Assembly (NCBI GenBank): GCA_014529385.2
Contig: CM043966.1
Location: 109,474,808 to 109,538,807, forward strand
DNA from: Adiantum capillus-veneris
Taxonomy: Eukaryota; Streptophyta; Polypodiopsida; Polypodiales; Pteridaceae
DNA length: 64,000 nt
Direction of reading: 5' to 3'
Shown: positions 57,180 through 64,000 of the stretch, piece after piece
How positions within the stretch are numbered: position 1 is the first letter of the stretch
Layout of the letters: every line of letters begins with the position of its first letter
The notes under the pieces: model-generated
Told to the model about the DNA's origin: nothing
The model's database searches: none
The model's input: the letters and a program-made list of their open reading frames with translations, nothing else
Program-made: the position numbers and the translations under genes

Positions 57180-57936
57180 TGTTAGGAGATATGGCATAGC
57201 TAAGTAGATAATTAATTAGATTACTTAATGGAGAGAGATAATTTACACACACAAGAGATTATAGAGTAGAGAGAGAGAGTACACAAGATATACGTGGTTC
57301 ACCCAATGTGGGCTACGTCCATGAGAAAGTAGCCACTCAATGGATTTAGTGCTTCAAAACAAGAAGTAGGTTACAAAGGGATTATACCCTTTTGGAGCTC
57401 CGGCCTTGCTTCACTCTCACCACCTCACACCCACCTCGTTGCATCAACTTCACACTATGCAATGTGTGTAGAAATGGCCTCCTTTTATAGGCCAAAAGGG
57501 CTTCCCTTTTGCATGAGAGGTAGCCATGTGTAGCCGCCCTTGTGTAGATAAGTCCAAATCGGACCCTCCAATCCACCCATGTGTGGCCGCCGTCGAGAAG
57601 ATAAGTCCTCCTTTGAAATCGGCCACTGGCCATTGAATTCAGTCCCACCGGCCCACCGGCCATTGACTTCCGACCACCAGCCATTGACTACTAGCTATCG
57701 GCCAACCGGTCGGCCGATTTTCGATCACTTTTCGATCACCGTCCGCCATAATATTCTGGCGAAAACAAATATTCTAGGAACTGGGCGTGAAAATTTGGTT
57801 TTTCAACGAGTGATTTTATTTTATGGTGAGTTATTTTTCTTTACGCACGATGGCTACTCATCATAATGGGGGCCTTACAAATGTGTGTTTTTAACACAAA
57901 AAATTACAAAGGGTAAATCAGGCTCCATAGTTAACA
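57180..57936 (-). repeat. 5' LTR of Copia-C
   Basis: 757 bp, plus-strand TGTTAGGAG to AGTTAACA (TGTTA/TAACA inverted ends). CAAAC follows at 57937. Confidence 0.94.
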
Positions 57937-58190
57937 CAAACTCTTTCAATGAGTTCATCTTACCCATTGAGTTAGTCCGCAATGGCCATAAAAAGGGGCA
58001 TTCTTGTGATTTCAAGAAGGCCATACCAAATCTTCTTTAGAGGTACTTTTAGGCATCTAGACACAAACTCTTTCAATGAGTTCATCTTACGCATTGAGTT
58101 AGTCCGCAACGGCCATAAAAAGGGGCATTCTTGTGATTGTGAAAAGGCCATACCAAATCTTCTTAAGGAGTACTTTTAGGCATCTAGGTT
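57934..58190. repeat. 127-bp tandem repeat, two copies
   Basis: Copies begin ACACAAACTCTTTCAATGAG at 57934 and 58061; both contain GTTAGTCCGCAA and AAAAAGGGGCATTCTTGTGA. A third, partial and diverged copy is at about 58280-58360. Confidence 0.9.
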
Positions 58191-58361
58191 TAGTGTTGGA
58201 TAGGTATGTACGATCAAACGATCACTTGTATGCTTGAAAAGGAACCTTTGGTAGTCTAGTTAGTGTATCGTGAGTCCCAAAATCTTTAACGGAGTTCATC
58301 TTACCCATTGAGTTAGTCCGTAATGCCCTACTCATGATAGCTGTAAAAAAGGGGCATTCTA

Positions 58362-60369
58362 GAAAATACAAGGAGAATTGATCATGTCTACCAATCCAAA
58401 GCTCATTTTGCATTTAGACCTTCACAAAAACATTGCACAGGCTCCTGACCACATAGCCAAATAAAAATCATATTTTTAGATACTCCATCAATAGCATACC
58501 CTGTAGAGGGGAAATGCCACTAATTGACAAGCCACCTTACTTCTCCTCAATCTACTACTCTCAACCGCTCAACATGAAAGCAATGAGGCATCCCTTGCTT
58601 CTCTCAACCACACACTCTCTACTCAACAAGCATGCATTCTTGGATTAGATGAGATTAGTACACACTAATCAAACCATAAGCATTTCATGCATACAAACCT
58701 CAAATCTAGGATTTCTTTTGACACTCTTTAAAATTTAACCAGCCTTTCACTTGCATGTTCACATACCCATTATCATTGCTTATTGCTATGATATGTGTTT
58801 GGCCACTTTACTTGTTTTCCATTTTTTTCTAGCTTCTAATGCACCCGAGGACGTGCACAATTTAGGAAGGGAGTCAAAGTGAGATGAAGTGGTAGATAAT
58901 GCTAAGAAAAGACAAGTGTGCTATTTTGCCGTGGGTTATGACTATAGTCTCAATGTCCTTCAAGTGTTTAAGTTGTTCCTAAGTGGTAACCCACTCCTAA
59001 ATAGAAGCTATGGTGCTTGGACCCTTTTTTTATAAATCTATTAAATACATAAGAATCAATCAGGTATATCATTATTATCTTGATTAAGAGTAAGGTTTCA
59101 TCCCAATGAGAACCAAGAAATGGCCAAAACACCTCTGCCAAGAGAATCTAATAGCCGCTAGGTATCTCAAGGGTGATGAAACCTTTTTTTTTTGTAAGGA
59201 TCATCCCATGAAGACGATAACATCGGTCTCAAGGGTCTATAATGTACCCAAGAGTCCTATCAACATCAATCAAGGGGATAGAATCCTTTTAGGTCACCTT
59301 GTAACTATTCATGTCAGTGTTTTCTCCATGGAAACCAAGGTATCGACCCCAAGGTGCTATAGCAACCCCAGGTCCTACCAAGTATTCCACATGGCTGCAA
59401 ACACATCATGTCATATAGTATATTTTTCTGTATTATTTAGGTCTCACTTTTTTTTATAATAAAAAATGCTAAAATCTTTAATCTAGCAATTATCCTATGT
59501 TTAAAGTACTACCACTAGGGACAACCGATATACTTTTAGAGGCTAAGGACTTAGCATACTCCGTTGGCATATGTTTTTCCCCTCTTTAACTAGAATTATC
59601 TACTACGATGTCACTTAAGATCTAGAAATCACTACAATATAATGAAAACTAATTAGAATTTAATCCATCCAACTGTGTGCGAGCATGCAAACAATGTATG
59701 CAAAATTGGAAATAACTCAAAAAACAAAACGACATTATGAGTTGAATACACCTGTTTTTGTGTTGAATACTTTCCCAAATTTCTTCCCTCTGCAATGCTT
59801 AATGTCTCCCTCCGTCTTCATGCATATATATGGTAGGTTGACTGATGGAGGGTGTTTGTATGCTCCTACTTAGTTGAGAACCCTAGAAAATTTCTTATTA
59901 ACAAAAAATTAAAAAAGCAAAAAGAAAATTTATTCATGATGCCAATCACCGGATATAGTCGAGGGGAAAAACCCAATGGGATAAAAGTGCCCTGGCCTGT
60001 TCATATTATTGTGTATGTGTAGATCCTGGAGTTGAGTGTACACCTATTAACTATGACCCTTACCATAGGTTTTTATAGGACTTGAAGCTTTGGGACTAAT
60101 GCTTTGGTCATTTAGTGGCTTAGCTATCAGACACTTGATTTTACCCAAGGATGTTTTTTTACACCCATGTGAATTATATTTATTGGAGAGATCTCTTACT
60201 GCAGAGTAACACTTGTAGTTGTTGTGCCCTCTCTTTGATTGCCAGGGTAGAAGGTTGGTTACCACCATTCTCCATTATTTAATTTCTACTTTTGTTGGCC
60301 TCATTAATATAGTTGGAGATGACTTCAACCTTCTTTTGTTAGTCACTTGACCTCTTAGGTATCCAAATC
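58362..60369 (+). other. Remainder of Athila/Tat-like element 1, noncoding
   Basis: No gag-pol sequence is recognisable. 58840-58880 has ACCCGAGGACGTGCACAATTT followed by AGGAAGGGAG, resembling the GAGGACG...purine block found after the coding part of Athila/Tat elements. The 117-codon ORF at 59106-59459 has no family I recognise. Confidence 0.45.
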
Positions 60370-61293
60370 TGGATCATCTATTAATAGAGTCAACGTCAGT
60401 TAACAGAAGCTGCTAAAGACCAAAGATGTATGAATGCACATCGAGGATGAATGCAAAGAATCAGTAAAGATTGGAGTTAAACATTTTTCACGTTTTTCCA
60501 AAATGGTCACGTATTGTAAATTCCCGATTTATTTCAAGCCATTGTAATATTTTAATGTTTTATGGGCTCAATGGGAGTTCCAAGATGTAAAGAATAGGTC
60601 AGTTATTGTGCCTAGGTAACAGATTTAGTAAGTGGTGGATCCCTAAAGGCCTCGGGTGCCTGGACATTGCATATTTTTAACCTAGGTATATAAGGCAGTG
60701 TGTAAAAGAAATTAGGGTTCTCAAGTCATTTGTTGAGAGCACTCTTTGGTGAGATCTCTTGAGCTGTGTGGCTATGGAGTCTTTGAGCTTCTCCTTGCTC
60801 ATGAGACTTGATTAACACTACAATGATTCATTCTCTCTCACTATACCTCTCTCTTACCTCTTATGATTGCCTATGATGCTTAGATTAACTAGATCTTAAC
60901 TAATTAGTGGTTAATCCCTCTCTAATCTTGTGTGATTGCCCTCTTTTTCTTGTGTGTGCATGTAGGTTTGATTGGTGCTCGATAGATCTATGCGTGTGTC
61001 CTTGCGATTATTAGTGTGTTGCATGATAGTATTGGTGTTGTGTGTCTCTTGCAATCGTAGTGTGTATGATTGGGTTGATTAGAGATGAAGAGAAATGGAT
61101 TTGGAGATTGCCCTTCATTTCGGCTTAGCTCCATAGGCCAAAAATCTCACCTCGTAGAGTTAATTATTTGTGTTGCCACGATTAGCTCACTAACCGTGTG
61201 AGTGTTTCCATGACCTAGCCGGGTAGCTCATCCCTCTGGATTGATAATTTTGTTGGTAATTAGAGCTATTGCAACGATGGGACCCCCAAAATT
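60370..61293 (+). repeat. LTR of a second Athila/Tat-like element
   Basis: Approximate extent. TATATAAG at 60687-60694 within CCTAGGTATATAAG, as in the first LTR; CTAGCCGGGTAGC near 61220. It is followed by a tRNA-Asp type primer site at 61294, so this is a 5' LTR (or the shared LTR between two internal regions). Confidence 0.65.
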
Positions 61294-61311
61294 TGGCACC
61301 ATTGCTGAGGA
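61294..61311 (+). other. Primer-binding site (tRNA-Asp type), decayed
   Basis: TGGCACCATTGCTGAGGA differs from TGGCGCCGTTGCCGGGGA at four sites, all G-to-A or C-to-T, as expected from methylated-cytosine decay. Confidence 0.78.
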
Positions 61312-63028
61312 CGATGGCCTACGCTAGTGTAATTGTGGCATAAACGAATGCGTTCCCTCACTAATTTCACTACTAATTTCACTTGTGTGTTTATGTTTTT
61401 GTGGATTTTGAATGTGTGTGCATGAAGCATTGTGTTCATAATTCCCTAATGTGTTACCATATCTTGCCAATTGTGTGTTTACACACTCTAATTTCATACT
61501 AACCCCTTACTAATTTGACTAATTTTTGCTAATTTACTAATGTGCTATGAAGGATTGGAGCATTCGACCATTCAATTGATCTTCAACGGAAAGGTAATCA
61601 AGGTGGTATTCTCAACCTCCCTAGAATCTAGAGATGTGTAGAATTGCGTAGAGATCCCACCATGATGCAATGTAATGCTATGCTATGTTGATGTTGTGGA
61701 TTGAAAATTTTGCGATTTTTCGTTTTCACACCGTCATAATGCCGAAATTTTTAAGAATTGGTGACGCATGAATTTGATAAGTTTCAATTGCTAATTGATG
61801 AATGTGTGTTGATAATTGGGTGCCTAATTGAATTATTGCATGCTTGGATGGTCAATTTCAAGTGTATGTGCACTCTAATTGAGTGTGTGTATGCTAATTT
61901 TAGGTGTGTGTGCACTATTTTGCCTATGTAAGAGTACCTAGAAATCAATGTGTGCGTTATGATTTTTGAATTGTCATGATTGATGTGTGTTGTGCTTATG
62001 TTCAAATAATGATTTGTGAAGTCACATTGCAAATCCGACAAGTTTAACCCTTTTGCAAAACTGCCAATTTTTTAGTGTGTGTGTGCCTAAAACTGTCAAT
62101 TTTTTAGTGTGTGTGTGACTAAAAAGTGTGTAATTTGCATGGTTAATTCAATGTTTTGATTGCATAAATGGTGTGTGTAATGATGAAATGCTGCATTTTT
62201 GTGCTCAAAACAGGGATTTACACATTCTAATTGCGTCAATTTTTTACCTAATTTTATCGTTAAATTTGCTGGTTTAATTGCCTAGTCTTGATTTTATTGA
62301 TAAATATTTTGGCAATTGAATTGATGTGATTTTGGCAATTTTATTTGGCTGCAATATTCCCCTATGTGTGGAGAATTCATAGATCTTTTTTGCGTATTTT
62401 TCAGATAATTTTGTAAATTTTTGGCAATTTATGGCTAATTTTTTCATTAATCTTGGATAATTCCATAAAAACTTGATTTTGCGATCTTTACGAGCTATTT
62501 GTGTGTGCTTATTTACGGCATCATTTTGTTCTCATTCATACCCTTCTTGGTCAAGTTTTGAGCGTTTTGCTATTTTCGGGGGTCGAGTTGATGTTTGTGT
62601 CGTAAATTGCGTTTTCGATAAGATCTGCTATTTTCGGTGTGCTTTTGCATATGAAAAATGTTGGGTTGTGAATATTGGTAATTTTCTAAGATTCCTAGAA
62701 TTTTTCGGGAATTTTTCGGGCTTTTCTGGAAAATTTTGGGATTTTCTAGCGATTTTTTGGAGTTTCGGCTAGTTTTCGGCCCATTTTGGTATTTCTTGGA
62801 AATTTGAAAATAAAAAATAAAAAATAAATAAAAGGAAGTGGGTTTCGAGCTTCGGTACCATGCCTTGCGGCGCATAAAAAATCTCCGAATCGGATAGATC
62901 TCTACTGTCCTTGGGGATAATTTCCTACGACGTTAAAACTCTCTTCTTCTTCTTTTTCTCCCGCGCACTCGCTCATCACACACAGACACACCTCCTGCTC
63001 ACCCACTCACTCTTCTCTCTCTCCTCTT

Positions 63029-63099
<71 letters not shown>

Positions 63100-63372
63100 T
63101 CTCTAACCCAGTGTTCGGGAAAATTTGAATTTTTCGAGAGGAAATTTTAGAAAATTAGGTTTATTTTTCGGGTTTTTCCACTACTTTCTTCTATTTTGGG
63201 AGGGAATTTCTCCTCTCTCCCTTGCCTTCAACCGGCATTTTGAAATTGAATACGGCATGATATTAATCCGAGACACATTTTCCCTCATTTTCTCTCTCCC
63301 CCTCTATCTCTAACTTTCTTCCTCTCTCTATTCTCTCTCTCGCCCTACCTCTCTTCGTGAGAACACCCTCCC

Positions 63373-63423
<51 letters not shown>

Positions 63424-63440
63424 GCTTTCTCTCTCTCCCT

Positions 63441-63492
<52 letters not shown>

Positions 63493-63524
63493 TATTCTCA
63501 CCCTGCCTCTTGCGTGAACCCCAC

Positions 63525-63592
<68 letters not shown>

Positions 63593-63812
63593 CGTTTTTT
63601 GACCTAGTAGACAGCAGTCCACTCTTTTGATCATAACTTCTTCATCCGAACTCCGATTTGGGTGATCTATAGCCTCAATCGAAGAGCACGAAGTCCTCTA
63701 CGCATTGATATAAAGACAGAAATTTTCAGAGTTATGGAAGGCGTTTCTGTAGCAGCATTTCCGAAGTGAACAGGTTCAACAAAATTGATTCTCATCTCTT
63801 ATTTTACATACA
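61312..63812 (+). other. Leader of Athila/Tat-like element 2
   Basis: 2.5 kb without coding signal. It contains AT-rich tandem-like words (GTGTGTG near 61805-62130), a TTTTCGGG-rich section (62690-62800) and four CT microsatellites (63031-63104, 63376-63418, 63444-63489, 63528-63590). Confidence 0.65.
63031..63590. repeat. Cluster of four (CT)n microsatellites
   Basis: 63031-63104, 63376-63418, 63444-63489 and 63528-63590. A CCTTATTCTC segment recurs between the second and third and after the third, so the block has probably grown by local duplication. Confidence 0.95.
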
Positions 63813-64000
63813 ATGTCTTCCGGCACTCGCAAGGGTTCTTCTTCTTCAACAAGGTCCACAACCATTGTGTAAAATGATCCAAAATCTCCTAAGTATGGAG
63901 ATAGCAACACAACCACCCAACCAACGACATCGGAAACCATGATCATGGCGTACTTGGTATCATTGCAAAAGACCGTAAACAAACAAGGCGAAGACTTACG
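63813..64000 (+). pseudogene. Gag start of Athila/Tat-like element 2, cut by window end
   Basis: ATG at 63813 reads MSSGTRKGSSSSTRSTTIV, then a TAA (63870-63872), then continues in the same frame to the window end: NDPKSPKYGDSNTTTQPTT and MAYLVSLQKTVNKQGEDLR. A serine-rich start followed by a LQKTV...Q-EDLR helix is usual for Gypsy gag N-termini. One stop in an otherwise open frame suggests modest decay. The rest lies outside. Confidence 0.6.

Larger units (their letters stand above)
52442..57936 (-). mobile_element. Complete Copia-family LTR retrotransposon (Copia-C)
   Basis: 5495 bp, minus strand, flanked by CAAAC duplications (52437-52441 and 57937-57941). LTRs are 735 and 757 bp. Order on minus: 5' LTR (57180-57936), primer site, gag, protease, integrase, RT, RNase H, polypurine tract (GTGGGAGAT next to 53177), 3' LTR (52442-53176). 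All domains are recognisable but none is intact. Two of the three enzymes have lost catalytic residues (protease DSG to DFG, integrase DNGGE to NNGGE). Insertion lies in the leader of the Athila/Tat-like element. Confidence 0.95.

Noticed and set aside
59106-59459. 117-codon plus ORF as a gene
   Set aside because: No recognisable domain, includes repeated phrases typical of noncoding drift, and sits in the noncoding part of an LTR element; kept only as a remark.

Overview
The window looks like nuclear DNA from a large-genome land plant. It carries plant-type LTR retrotransposons (Copia with initiator-Met primer sites, Athila/Tat-like Gypsy with tRNA-Asp primer sites) and plant-type LINEs (DUF4283 plus zinc-knuckle ORF1). 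It is also unusually rich in long (CT)n/(GA)n and (CT)n(CA)n microsatellites. A fern is my impression, but nothing here proves it. I recognise no intact host gene, rRNA or tRNA. Essentially every coding signal belongs to a mobile element, almost all of them decayed.

Layout. 1-1227: 3' part of a Copia element (family A). 1228-4160: microsatellites, a LINE C-terminal fragment on the minus strand, and unassigned DNA. About 4164-16605: a decayed LINE (LINE-1, plus strand) split by a complete Copia-A element at 7700-15136, flanked by TGGGC target-site duplications. Copia-A itself holds a 288-bp MITE-like insert at 14459-14746. About 17.83-30.34 kb: an old repeat, also present at about 49.73-50.24 kb, split by a second LINE (LINE-2, minus strand, 18113-29986, 14-bp target duplication). 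LINE-2 is in turn split by a 5.16-kb Gypsy/LARD-like element (23590-28749, minus strand, GCTTA duplications) that has an aberrant fold-back end.

33.66-45.1 kb: a second Copia (B) whose 3' quarter (end of RT, RNase H, LTR, microsatellites, spacer) is tandemly repeated four times with a unit of about 1.8-2.0 kb. 45.1-47.9 kb: small tandem repeats, microsatellites and an unrecognised coding-like stretch. 47.93-49.4 kb: Gypsy gag remnant containing a large inverted repeat. About 50.4-64 kb: two related Athila/Tat-like LTR regions with tRNA-Asp primer sites. The first one's internal region carries a complete Copia (C, minus strand, 52442-57936, CAAAC duplications). The second runs into a gag start and is cut by the window end.

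The parts make sense as nested insertions, not as a pathway. Insertion order can be read from target duplications, and twice from a homologous unoccupied site inside the same window. The most unusual items are the Copia-B tandem array, the Gypsy/LARD element whose two ends are both U5-type, the MITE with a 4-bp duplication and its empty site, and a 46-codon membrane-peptide ORF carried inside the LINE-2 insertion.
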